This document shows, one piece after another, positions 25,891 through 33,485 of a DNA stretch of 47,003 bases. Position numbers and translations under genes: made by a program. The DNA comes from Hyphococcus sp. (GTDB taxonomy: Bacteria; Pseudomonadota; Alphaproteobacteria; Caulobacterales; Parvularculaceae), in the NCBI GenBank assembly GCA_021776315.1, contig JAJFGD010000154.1, forward strand, positions 1 through 47,003. Reading direction: 5' to 3'. The notes below the pieces were generated by a model. The model had not been told where the DNA came from. It saw nothing but the letters and a program-made list of their open reading frames with translations, and did no database searches. Each line of letters begins with the position of its first letter. The stretch's first letter is position 1.

Positions 25891-26018
25891 CTCTTTTACT
25901 CCTTACAAAAATTGCCCCCCTTTTCTCCAACATTAATTCAGTATGACTTCTTGTTTTGCCGCAAACCCGTCTCCCACCAGGTCAGAGATTTGCGCAATTG
26001 AAAACGCAAAATCTGCGC
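25825..26018 (-). repeat. 194-bp near-identical block, copy B
   Basis: This block matches 26996-27189 without gaps and with only four mismatches by eye. On the minus strand it holds the last 27 codons and stop of the GTA host-specificity gene, the 42-bp leader and the first 22 codons of the MRSNEFTGAT gene. Identity ends abruptly after the Tyr22 codon on one side and inside the GTA fragment on the other. Confidence 0.92.
25932..26018 (-). pseudogene. Duplicated 3' fragment of the GTA host-specificity gene
   Basis: Read on the minus strand this gives ADFAFSIAQISDLVGDGF and ends EVILN then a TAA stop. It differs from the last codons of the GTA gene ending at 27104 by three substitutions. It has no start and is preceded by unrelated sequence, so it is a duplicated scrap carried along with the leader of the downstream gene. 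Confidence 0.85.
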
Positions 26019-26055
26019 GCAAACATCACGCATATCATCCTCCGGGTCTCATCAT

Positions 26056-26151
26056 CACAATAGCGTTAGTGGGCAGATTTCGCCGGTAGTTTATCTTAAT
26101 CTCAAGCCCGAATAATTAGCGCCTGGGTACACCATTTAATGTGAACAAAAA
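26056..26151 (+). repeat. Upstream repeat copy 2
   Basis: This is the second copy of the 96-bp upstream element described at 24131-24226, ending in GTGAACAAAAA. Here the following frame closes after 24 codons, and the membrane-protein frame begins a few bases later at 26222. Confidence 0.7.
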
Positions 26152-26215
26152 TAATTCCAAGAAAGTACAAAACTTCATTTCAACAATTGGCAAGCCGTTA
26201 TGTAATCATGACTGA
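26141..26215 (+). CDS. Short 24-residue leader frame
   Basis: GTG 26141 opens MNKNNSKKVQNFISTIGKP and stops at TGA 26213-26215. The start corresponds to that of the 125-residue membrane gene at 24216 by repeat alignment. It may be a degenerate 5' end of a related gene or a leader peptide for the frame beginning 7 bp further on. Confidence 0.25.
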   Translation: MNKNNSKKVQNFISTIGKPLCNHD

Positions 26216-26221
26216 GGCACT

Positions 26222-26554
26222 ATGCGAAAACACGAACGATTTCTACAAATCACTTCCTGGATTGTATTCGTTGCGGCGCTTATTTCTATTGCGCGCGACG
26301 GCGTCATATCAGACGTCCTCTAGATTAACATTCTTTATTTGATTATTCTCATCGGTCTCGCAATTGCCGTTTTTATTCTATCCCTAATTGTTATCAATCG
26401 GTGGAGGGAGCCTTCCCTTGCCGCAACGATCTCAATCTTGTTAGCCGTGTTACTAATCATTGCGGCCGCTGATGTGTTTTTGTTCCGAGATCTTTTTACC
26501 AGTTTTGTTCATAGTAATTTTCTAGGTAGTTCGGTCGGACGAGTCACAATTTAA
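26222..26554 (+). pseudogene. Small membrane protein gene interrupted by an amber codon (cassette 3 partner)
   Basis: From ATG 26222 the frame encodes 33 residues (MRKHERFLQITSWIVFVAAL is the start) and meets TAG at 26321-26323. It then continues in the same frame to TAA 26552-26554 for 76 more residues. The combined product would be about 109 residues with three membrane helices (about 10-27, 37-57 and 67-86), matching the layout of the other two cassette partners. The 3' part could alternatively be expressed from TTG 26339 as a 71-residue two-helix protein. The last 33 bp overlap the 3' end of the convergent MRSNEFTGAT gene. Amber readthrough or inactivation are both possible. Confidence 0.5.
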
Positions 26555-27061
26555 ACGTCGATATTCATACGCAATCCAAACGATTTCGTCCCCCAGTCGT
26601 TCTGCCTTTTGAATCCCCCTTCTCGCCTCCATGGCAAGTCGGTCTGCCTCTCGAGAGTCTTTAATGGCATCGAGAGCTGACGCTCCCGCAATGAAGCCTC
26701 CACCAACAATCGGAACCAAACCCAACCAATCCCTACGCCGCAAGTCAGCGAATTTCATCCGTCTTAAAAGGCGTAAAGCACGTATCGCAGATCCAAAAGC
26801 ACCTGCGGCAGCGACCGCGGCACCAACAACTGCATCAAGCGCTTCACGCCGAGCGGCATCAGCCATGGCATCAGCTTCACGTTGAAGATCCTCAGCACGA
26901 TCCAACAGCAGCGATGCGTCCCTTTTAAAACTTTCAAGTTCAGTTTCTAAAATTCGACAGTTGCGCATGTGTTCAAAATTCAGATCGCCTTTCCTATAAA
27001 CCGCTGTTGCTTTTCTAACCGCCTCTTCCAATGTCGCACCGGTAAATTCATTACTTCTCAT
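26522..27061 (-). CDS. MRSNEFTGAT-type protein, copy C (unknown, hydrophobic hairpin-like)
   Basis: This 179-residue protein has the same first 23 residues as copy B (to Arg23), Cys35, a coiled coil (about 38-72) and an Ala/Gly-rich hydrophobic segment (about 75-95, VVGAAVAAAGAFGSAIRAL). A strongly basic linker (RLLRRMKFADLRRRD), a second hydrophobic segment (about 112-131, LGLVPIVGGGFIAGASAL), a charged helix and Cys172 follow. The start at 27061 has GGAG at spacing 8; an in-frame extension upstream lacks a ribosome-binding site. It lies 42 bp downstream of the GTA host-specificity gene remnant. Its 3' end overlaps the convergent broken membrane gene by 33 bp. Unknown function. Confidence 0.7.
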   Translation of the reverse strand: MRSNEFTGATLEEAVRKATAVYRKGDLNFEHMRNCRILETELESFKRDASLLLDRAEDLQREADAMADAARREALDAVVGAAVAAAGAFGSAIRALRLLRRMKFADLRRRDWLGLVPIVGGGFIAGASALDAIKDSREADRLAMEARRGIQKAERLGDEIVWIAYEYRRLNCDSSDRTT

Positions 27062-27189
27062 CTCTTTTACTCCGTACAAAAATTGCCCCCCTTTTCTCCA
27101 ACACTAATTCAGTATGACTTCTCGTTTTGCCGCAAACCCGTCTCCCACCAGGTCAGAGGTTTGCGCAATTGAAAACGCAAAATCTGCGC
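26996..27189 (-). repeat. 194-bp near-identical block, copy C
   Basis: This is the partner of the block at 25825-26018, offset by 1,171 bp. It is the original context, since the GTA gene continues beyond it to the right. It covers the GTA gene 3' end, the leader with its GGAG site, and codons 1-22 of the MRSNEFTGAT gene. Confidence 0.92.
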
Positions 27190-27970
27190 TAGGGCCACCC
27201 GCGCCAAAGTCTTGTGCGATTTCCCCCGCCTTATAAAAATATTCCGGATTAGTCGTTTCAACCCGGCGTAATTCTCTTTCACCGTCAAAGATGCTCACGG
27301 CGTAACGCTCATCACGCTCATTCAATGGAACTTCCCCTTCCCAATTGTCGCCATGAATTCGTGTGCGTCTGATCCAACTGAGGTGTATGTCATCGCCGGC
27401 TTTCTTGGCGCGCAGATGCACCGGGGCCAAAGGCGTCAAACCGCGGCCTTGAACCGTCAAATTCTTGCTTGAAAAATTCGCTGTACCGGGAATGTCTTTT
27501 TCCGGGCCCGCCAGCCAATCAAGGGCAAGCCCGCGCAAATCAGCGGGGAACACGGCTTGGGTCACCGCGGGCGTTAACAACACGACGCGGGCACCAATGG
27601 GCGCGCCCACTTGGGCTTCGATTTCACTGCCCCCTTGCCCGCGCAGTAGTTTCGCAAGCTGCCAATGTCCATTGGGTTGCAAATCGGCTGATTGAAACTG
27701 CAACACTTCAAAACTGCCATTTTGGCTTTCAACGGCCAATAAATTTGCACCGTTGAAAACATCTTCTTCGCTGCGTGAAGACAATGTGCCAAAGGATAAA
27801 CATACCTCGACTTCGCGGCGATCCCATCGTCCCGATGTGCCGGGGGGCAAAGCTGTTGTTAAGCGCCCGATTACGCTGCGTGCGGGCGCGACCATAGCAA
27901 GGCTTGGGGAACTGGCCCCGGCTTGGCGATAAAGCGCGACCCCGCCGGGCCAAGGCGCCGCAAAACGTCC
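27104..27970 (-). pseudogene. GTA host-specificity/TIM-barrel tail protein, C-terminal remnant
   Basis: The frame encodes about 289 residues matching the C-terminus of the large GTA tail/host-specificity protein (gp15 type). Motifs include FAAPWPGGVALYRQAG, WQLAKLLRGQGG, GRGLTPLAPVHLRAKK and WIRRTRIHGDNWEG. The full protein is normally above 1,100 residues, so about three quarters are missing. Its upstream edge runs directly into a terminase fragment in another frame near 27968, which marks a large internal deletion. No genuine start codon or ribosome-binding site lies at the 5' end. The part that remains has no stops, so the deletion may be fairly recent. Confidence 0.88.
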
Positions 27971-28437
27971 GACCACGCCCCATCAAATTGATAACCGCGT
28001 ATGCCGTCGGGGTCTTCTGCCGAAAACGCATAGGCCACCGCGCCGGACGGCCACACCAAACGCCGCCGTGACGCCTCATAGGCTGGGCGATCCACATCTG
28101 TTGCCACCGCACATATGCCGGAGGGGCCTTCAATCATGACTTCTCTCGCATCGGCATATGTCTCAGCGACCAATGCGAGACATCTTTTGGGGGCACCATG
28201 TGACGCACGGAAATTGTCATTGCCCGTTGTAACGGCGCGGACCCATTCTGCGCCGGCTCTGGTTTTGCCGGCACCGCGCCCACCGATGATAAGCCATGTG
28301 GTCCAGTCCCCTGATGGTGGCCATTGATAGTTATGAGCATTGATCTTCCACAATTTCTCCGCCAGTGCGGGGTGGTATTTCCACAACGCTTTCGTGATCG
28401 CTTGCGTCTTGCGCGTCTTCGCCAGCGATGCGTTCAA
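27968..28437 (-). pseudogene. GTA/phage terminase large subunit, N-terminal remnant
   Basis: The frame encodes the N-terminal ATPase part of a GTA-type large terminase: PPSGDWTTWLIIGGRGAGKT (Walker A), then AGAEWVRAV, LALVAETYADAREVMIEG and EDPDGIRGYQFDGAWSD. The usual next residues (ELAKW and onward) are replaced at about 27968 by sequence belonging to the GTA host-specificity gene, read out of frame. The nuclease domain is therefore lost. The exact start is uncertain: TTG 28437 is a candidate and in-frame ATGs lie at 28512 and 28533 inside the upstream gene. In GTAs this protein packages host DNA; this copy cannot. Confidence 0.87.
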
Positions 28438-28768
28438 CGGTTTCGGTGATCGCGTTGTAGACCTCTCGGATTTTGGCGTCGGAGATAATGGGGGGCCGTT
28501 CTTGTCCGTCATGCAGCGCGTCTTCCTTCGCATCCAAGGTTTTCATGCGGCGCGCCACTTCGGCAGCGCTCATCAATGTGCGCAGGGCTCGGGCCCCGCG
28601 ATCAAAATCGTCAATTGCGTCTTCTGGGTCATCGATCATCACCGCAGAACGGCGCAGCGCCAGTTTGCGAATGCGCCCATAAAGCGGTGCCCAGTCTTCT
28701 TTCTCCGTATTCGGAGTTTTGACAGGCGATATGTTTTGTTGATCACTATTCATCATGACCACCATCAT
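28331..28768 (-). CDS. Probable GTA small terminase-like protein (gp1 position)
   Basis: This acidic protein of up to 145 residues (ATG 28768, or 28756/28753) has a helical core RGARALRTLMSAAEVARRMK and a charged C-terminus ending EIVEDQCS. It lies immediately upstream of, and overlaps, the large terminase fragment. That is the place of the small terminase/gp1 gene in Rhodobacter-type GTA clusters, and the helix resembles those proteins. It may still be translated, but the rest of the GTA is missing, so it is probably a relic. Assigned mainly by position. Confidence 0.55.
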   Translation of the reverse strand: MMVVMMNSDQQNISPVKTPNTEKEDWAPLYGRIRKLALRRSAVMIDDPEDAIDDFDRGARALRTLMSAAEVARRMKTLDAKEDALHDGQERPPIISDAKIREVYNAITETVERIAGEDAQDASDHESVVEIPPRTGGEIVEDQCS

Positions 28769-28900
28769 AAGGGCGTCGAGATGGGTGGGGATAACTCCGC
28801 ACCAAATATAGGTTTTATGAAAGACTACCCTCTCAGGGTTGTAAAATTGAGAGGTGAATTCGCGCTTTTGGTGTGGGGGTTTTTGGGGCCGTTATTATGG

Positions 28901-28921
28901 ATTCCGGATCAGATCCGGGAT
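28901..28921. repeat. REP-like palindromic element
   Basis: ATTCCGGATC and GATCCGGGAT form an imperfect palindrome around a single A, flanked by GATGACGG. It resembles the short intergenic palindromes widespread in alphaproteobacterial genomes. It lies in the 270-bp gap between the GTA remnant and the hydrolase gene. Confidence 0.55.
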
Positions 28922-29041
28922 GACGGCTTGTATAATAATATCGTATTGCGCAACGTCATTCACGGGTTTAACCCGCAACCCAGGGAGGGTGAGAACTGCA
29001 TTCTGGAAACCTGGGCGCTCAGCGTAAGAGCGCGCACAAGC

Positions 29042-30052
29042 CTATTGCGTGGACAATACCAATCCCGACAGCCATTGTCCGATGGTTGACCAGACCACAT
29101 CGTCAGTGGTCACACCATGACCACCCTGATCATTAGCGAGGCGAAGATGGTGACCGCGCCCAACAAAAATTTCGATGCGGCTATCCGTATTTTGACTAGC
29201 CGCTAATTGTTGGTTCCAATCACTAATGGTGCGATTAAGCTCTATGGTATGATCGGCCCCGCCCAGCACCACCAAGGTTGGGAAACGGCGTGTGGCCGCT
29301 AACAAACCCGGATCATAATCACCAACCCATTGCCAATTTTTGCGGTTCGCTTCGCTGACCAAAACCCGTTCAATGCCCAGCTGGGTAAACCAATCATATT
29401 GCCGGGCCTCACTTAAGCGTTGATCAAATATATCACGTGGCAAATCGCCAGAAAGATAATCGAAGTAAATGTCGACAAAAGCCATCGCCGCCGCTTGATC
29501 AGCATCACCAAGGCCCGAGACGCGATGACCATAGAAATAGGTTTCAGTTTCCCTGGGTGCTGCGCCACCACCGGCAATAGCAATGAAGAATGCAGGCTCC
29601 GCCCCCAATTCCGCCGCGCGGGTGGTCACCCAATTGCCTTGGCTATGGGCCCAAAAACCAACCCCATCAATATCGCCGCGCGCTTGCAATAAATTCATGC
29701 CCGCTATCGCGTCCTTGGCGAGATCGTCTAGTGATGCGCGTATCCAATTGCCGCCAGACTCACCCGATCCGCGTTTGTCAAAGGTCAACACCGTATAGCC
29801 AAGCTTGGTGAGCTTCGTACCCGGCGCGCGCAACATGTCACGGGTCGCGGGGCCAGACCCGGGCAACATAACAACGCCCAAGCCGTTTGACGTTTCCGGT
29901 AACAACACGGTGGCAACAAGTTGCACGTCACCATTTTCAAATGTCACCTCTTCAGTGACATTCTCCATACTGACCGGTGCCGTGGTGTCAGCCAGGCTTT
30001 GACAAGAAAGAAGGAAAAGAGCGGTCGCGACAGCGCATATTTTTTTCATCAT
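29042..30052 (-). CDS. Alpha/beta hydrolase lipoprotein
   Basis: This 336-residue protein has a lipoprotein signal (TALFLLSCQS, lipobox Cys17). The hydrolase fold shows an oxyanion strand VVMLPGSGPATRD, the DKRGSGESGG segment and nucleophile Ser in GFWAHSQGNW. The probable acid is Asp in LGGADHTIEL and the His lies in VGRGHHLRL. It resembles the COG1073-type dienelactone hydrolase/acyl esterase group. Two ATGs are adjacent at 30052 and 30049; the first overlaps the stop of the AraC regulator gene by 4 bp, indicating coupling and likely control by that regulator. Substrate unknown; envelope location expected. Confidence 0.82.
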   Translation of the reverse strand: MMKKICAVATALFLLSCQSLADTTAPVSMENVTEEVTFENGDVQLVATVLLPETSNGLGVVMLPGSGPATRDMLRAPGTKLTKLGYTVLTFDKRGSGESGGNWIRASLDDLAKDAIAGMNLLQARGDIDGVGFWAHSQGNWVTTRAAELGAEPAFFIAIAGGGAAPRETETYFYGHRVSGLGDADQAAAMAFVDIYFDYLSGDLPRDIFDQRLSEARQYDWFTQLGIERVLVSEANRKNWQWVGDYDPGLLAATRRFPTLVVLGGADHTIELNRTISDWNQQLAASQNTDSRIEIFVGRGHHLRLANDQGGHGVTTDDVVWSTIGQWLSGLVLSTQ

Positions 30053-30798
30053 GGGGACATCCTATCGTCGTCACGCGCCCTGTCTTGAACGATTGTCGCA
30101 TGGGATTTCGCCCACTGCCCTGGTGATCCGCCAATATGATGTCGCCATGCGCGATTGAAATGCGCTTGATCGGCAAACCCGACTTCCAAGGCGACATGGG
30201 CTGGGGAATGCCCGCCCATGAGAAGCCCCGCGGCATGCTCTAACTGCACCAACATACGATAGCGCTCCGGGGACATACCAAACATGGCCTGAAACCACCG
30301 GGTCAATGTGGCGCGATGCACCCCGGCATCATTGGCCAAAGACGACACCACACTTGCCCCTGGTGCATTGTCGATACATGCCCGCGCCTCATCCAACCAA
30401 CTGGGCATATCATGGGTTTTACCAGCGATTGAATTGACGATGGCGGTGCTAAGCGCCCCTTCCGCAATCAAACGCTTTGCCGGATTGACCGATGCCATGC
30501 GCGCAATCATCGAACTTCCATCACGCAAATAATCGCTTGCGCTAAAGATCGTTCTTTCTTTTGTGACGAGACTGGCGGGTAACGTTAAGATCGCACAGCC
30601 TAAACCCTCCGCCCCGGCTTCGATCCAATGTTCAGTACCCGCAGGGTTGAGACAAATATTACCGGCCCCAATTACCTCATCACCAAAAAGGCGATCATTC
30701 ATGGACCCGTCGAAAACGAAACATGCATGAATATCGGAATGGGTATGACGCGGCACCATACCGGCACCACAGGCTTCAAGCTCTAACTTGCGATGCAC
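30049..30798 (-). CDS. AraC-family transcriptional regulator
   Basis: This 249-residue regulator has an N-terminal cupin-like sensor domain (RHTHSDIHACFVFDGSM is a typical AraC_binding start) and a C-terminal pair of HTHs (about 150-235: SSLANDAGVHRATLTRWFQA, then VALEVGFADQAHFNRAWRHH). It overlaps the start of the lipoprotein hydrolase gene, which is its most likely target together with itself. The effector is not evident. Confidence 0.9.
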   Translation of the reverse strand: MHRKLELEACGAGMVPRHTHSDIHACFVFDGSMNDRLFGDEVIGAGNICLNPAGTEHWIEAGAEGLGCAILTLPASLVTKERTIFSASDYLRDGSSMIARMASVNPAKRLIAEGALSTAIVNSIAGKTHDMPSWLDEARACIDNAPGASVVSSLANDAGVHRATLTRWFQAMFGMSPERYRMLVQLEHAAGLLMGGHSPAHVALEVGFADQAHFNRAWRHHIGGSPGQWAKSHATIVQDRARDDDRMSP

Positions 30799-30822
30799 AC
30801 CACACCTCCCATTACGCCTACG

Positions 30823-31266
30823 CTACCTTACCTTGGTGATCCGACTTTCCAAAAGGTCGTTGTCGATTTCATTTTCGGGAATAAGATCTGGCGAGACCGC
30901 AATCCCTGCCCGTGCAACCGATTCACGATCTCCACTGATCAATGGGTGCCAATCTTTTAACTCTTTCCCATTGGCGAGACGCCGATAAGCGCATGTCTTT
31001 GGCATCCAGTGCAAACGCTCCACATTGTCAGGGGTCAGTTGCACACAATCGGAAACCAGCTTGCTGCGATTTGCATAATTGGTGCAGGCCCGTTTTTTCG
31101 GATCGAAAAGTTTACACCCCACATCGGTTTCAAAAACATCGCCAGTGTCTTCATTGTGTAGGATATAAATACAACAGCGCCCGCACCCATCGCAAAGAGA
31201 TTCCCACTCTTCATCGCTCATCTCTGAGAGGCTTTTGGTTTTCCAAAATGGCTTGTTCTTATTCAT
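30823..31266 (-). CDS. YcgN-family cysteine-cluster protein
   Basis: This 147-residue protein starts at ATG 31266 (the longer reading from 31293 has no support). It carries the cysteine cluster CDGCGRCC near residue 26 and further cysteines in VGCKLFDPKKRACTN, SDCVQL and PKTCAYRRL. This pattern is that of the YcgN/YkgJ (UPF0260) proteins thought to bind zinc or iron-sulfur. The ending RITKVR is common in the family. It is cytoplasmic, with unknown role. The stop is 24 bp from the AraC gene start on the same strand, so they could be cotranscribed. Confidence 0.88.
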   Translation of the reverse strand: MNKNKPFWKTKSLSEMSDEEWESLCDGCGRCCIYILHNEDTGDVFETDVGCKLFDPKKRACTNYANRSKLVSDCVQLTPDNVERLHWMPKTCAYRRLANGKELKDWHPLISGDRESVARAGIAVSPDLIPENEIDNDLLESRITKVR

Positions 31267-31408
31267 TACATGTTTATCCCGCCATAAAGGCAATGATCTT
31301 CAACAATTCTTTCGACAAGCAGAACGGCAAACACGCCAAGCCGGATTGGATTGAGAATTATATCTTCTACAGTTTTTACCATCATTGGAAGGTTACGGGG
31401 ATGATAAA

Positions 31409-32878
31409 ATGTATAAAATACCTGCACTCGCCTTATTGGCGTTGGTAAGCGGCTGTGTCACCACCGCACCGATTGATACGTTGCCGGCTAATTCTGTGGA
31501 TGATGAAATCAACGCAGTAGTCAACGGTCTTAGCACGCCCTATCAATTTTCAAATCGACCACCAAGCACCCATGCGCTTGCAGACCGCATGGCATTTTAT
31601 CAAGTGCCGGGTGTTTCTATCTCCTATTTCCGTGATGGCGAAATCCTTTGGGCGCGGGGGTTTGGGCAGATTGAAATTGGAACCGACATTCCCGTGACCC
31701 CTGAAACAGTTTTTCAAGCCGCATCGATCAGTAAACCCGTGGCCGCGATGACCGCCTTGTCTCTGGTCGAGGAAGGTGTGTTGGCGCTTGATGAACCAAT
31801 TCATCAATGGCACGGCGATTGGCAAATACCCGACAATGCATTCAGTGATGAAACAACGCCAACCTTGCGGCAACTTTTATCCCATTCAGCAGGTATCTCT
31901 CAATACACTTCTGCGGGCTATGAACGTGGTGATGATTTGCCAAGTGTTTTGCAAATGCTCAACGGTCTTCCCCCGTCAAAAACGGGTGCGGTCAATGTCG
32001 ATTATGAGCCCGGCTCAAAATATGTTTACTCCGTCGGAACCTATCTTATTTTGCAACACATCATTGAAAATGTAACGGGACAACCTTTTGCAGAAATCGC
32101 TCGTGAACGCGTTTTTGAACCGAACAACATGACCCATAGCGGTTTTTATGTTGACGGCTTGCCTGAAACGATCGCTGAAGATGCCTATGCACGGGCCCAT
32201 ACCGGCGAAGGAAACATTTTCGAAGGTGGCTATAAGCTCTATCCGGAACTGGCCGCCGCCGGCATGTGGACCACGCCAACAGATCTCGCAAAAATGGCGA
32301 TTGATGTCCAAAAATCACTAAAGGGAACATCGAATAATATTCTGTCTACAGAAATGACCCAAGAAATGATGACCCGCCATATCGGTATATGGGGCCTTGG
32401 CTGGGAATTTATGACCCGCGACGGCACACCCCCATCATTTTATCACAGCGGTTCAAACCTTGGTTTTAAATCCGTGGTCTATGGGCGCATGGACGGTAGT
32501 GAAGGCGTGGCGATCATGGTCAATGGGGAAAGCGGCGGCGATATCTTTTTTGAAATTTTAGCCGGCATGTCCTTGATCTATGATTGGGAAGAATTGAAAC
32601 CCGAAGAACGCGCGGTTTATGATTTGAATGCGCAAGAGATTGCTAAATTTGCTGGCGATTATGCTTTTAGCCAACCCATTGAAGGTGTGGTTGTCGTCAA
32701 AGCATTAGAAGAGACAATTACGCTGGAAATCCCTGGCTTCTTCGCGCCGCGGGAATTCTATCCAGACTCACCAACAAGCTTTTTTGATCTTGGCGGAAAT
32801 CGTTTGCGATTTGAAAATGATGCGGCTGGTACACCAGTGACTTTGAGTTTTGGCGATGTTGTCGCCACGCGACAATAG
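31409..32878 (+). CDS. Beta-lactamase-fold serine hydrolase lipoprotein
   Basis: This 489-residue protein has a lipoprotein signal (MYKIPALALLALVSGCVTT, lipobox Cys16) and a class C beta-lactamase/peptidase domain. The SxxK motif is Ser106-Ile-Ser-Lys109 in FQAASISKPVAAM and the HxG motif is in FYHSGSNLGFKS. The expected YxN motif reads Tyr-Ser-Val in KYVYSVGTYLIL, so the Asn is replaced. A C-terminal lipocalin-like beta domain of about 100 residues follows. ATG 31409 is chosen because it opens the signal peptide. Likely an envelope esterase or peptidase; antibiotic resistance is not implied. Confidence 0.86.
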   Translation: MYKIPALALLALVSGCVTTAPIDTLPANSVDDEINAVVNGLSTPYQFSNRPPSTHALADRMAFYQVPGVSISYFRDGEILWARGFGQIEIGTDIPVTPETVFQAASISKPVAAMTALSLVEEGVLALDEPIHQWHGDWQIPDNAFSDETTPTLRQLLSHSAGISQYTSAGYERGDDLPSVLQMLNGLPPSKTGAVNVDYEPGSKYVYSVGTYLILQHIIENVTGQPFAEIARERVFEPNNMTHSGFYVDGLPETIAEDAYARAHTGEGNIFEGGYKLYPELAAAGMWTTPTDLAKMAIDVQKSLKGTSNNILSTEMTQEMMTRHIGIWGLGWEFMTRDGTPPSFYHSGSNLGFKSVVYGRMDGSEGVAIMVNGESGGDIFFEILAGMSLIYDWEELKPEERAVYDLNAQEIAKFAGDYAFSQPIEGVVVVKALEETITLEIPGFFAPREFYPDSPTSFFDLGGNRLRFENDAAGTPVTLSFGDVVATRQ

Positions 32879-32996
32879 TTGATATCCGTTCATGCCGGCC
32901 AAGCCAGGATGAGCGGCACTAGGCTTTTTTTGCCTTGTATTTTGCCATTTTCAGCGCAACTACCTATAGTTCCACCCAAACAAAAGGGGTGCGCAA

Positions 32997-33482
32997 ATGA
33001 TCCGTCTCGTGAAAATTATCCTTGTTGTGTTTGTTGGGCTTCAGGGCCTGTTCTATTTTGTCTCTAATGTTGTGAATTTTGAATATGCACTGCTTGCCGT
33101 GGGCGAGGTTTTATCCCAGCGCGATAGCACCATTTATCAAAATTTGATTGTTCCGCCGATTACCAATCCGCTGATTACGAAAGCTGCTCTCATCTCGATC
33201 ATGACCGGAGAGCTGTTGGTTGGACTCATTTCGTTTAAAGGGGCGTTCGACCTTTTCGCCGTGCGCCAAGCGTCAGCGGATATATTCAACAGTGCCAAGA
33301 AATACGCGATCCTCGGCTGCGCCATGGCGCTTATTGTGTGGTTCGGTTTTTTCACGGTGATAGGCACCGCGCTTTTGCAGATGTGGCAGGGTCAAGTCGG
33401 TGCCGGTTCGTTTGAAGGAGCGTTTATTTATTTGGGCACGAGCGCCTTTGTGATGATCTTCGTCAATCAGCCCGACGTTTAG
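32997..33482 (+). CDS. DUF2165-family small membrane protein
   Basis: This 161-residue protein has four probable membrane helices: VKIILVVFVGLQGLFYFVSN, ISIMTGELLVGLISFKGAF, YAILGCAMALIVWFGFFTVI and FIYLGTSAFVMIFVN. Typical DUF2165 features are the early NVVNFEYA and the QMWQGQ segment. Function unknown; inner membrane expected. Its stop lies 3 bp from the convergent stop of the repressor gene. Confidence 0.85.
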   Translation: MIRLVKIILVVFVGLQGLFYFVSNVVNFEYALLAVGEVLSQRDSTIYQNLIVPPITNPLITKAALISIMTGELLVGLISFKGAFDLFAVRQASADIFNSAKKYAILGCAMALIVWFGFFTVIGTALLQMWQGQVGAGSFEGAFIYLGTSAFVMIFVNQPDV

Positions 33483-33485
33483 ACC

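Noticed and set aside
24603-27061. Resemblance of the MRSNEFTGATLEEAVRKA start to FlhF or Jag N-terminal domains
   Set aside because: The likeness covers fewer than 20 residues of a common strand-helix pattern, and the following coiled coils and hydrophobic segments do not fit either family.
24216-27189. Insertion-sequence origin of the cassette repeats
   Set aside because: No transposase, terminal inverted repeats or target-site duplications are visible; the repeats are leaders and gene starts in direct orientation.
28901-28921. Palindrome considered as terminator of the hydrolase gene
   Set aside because: It lies about 120 bp past the stop, has no U-tract, and looks like the short dispersed repeats common in alphaproteobacteria.
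28340-29089. Long plus-strand open frame of 249 codons
   Set aside because: It lies antisense to the gp1-like and terminase remnant genes and runs through a REP-like palindrome; it has no ribosome-binding site and no protein-like motif.
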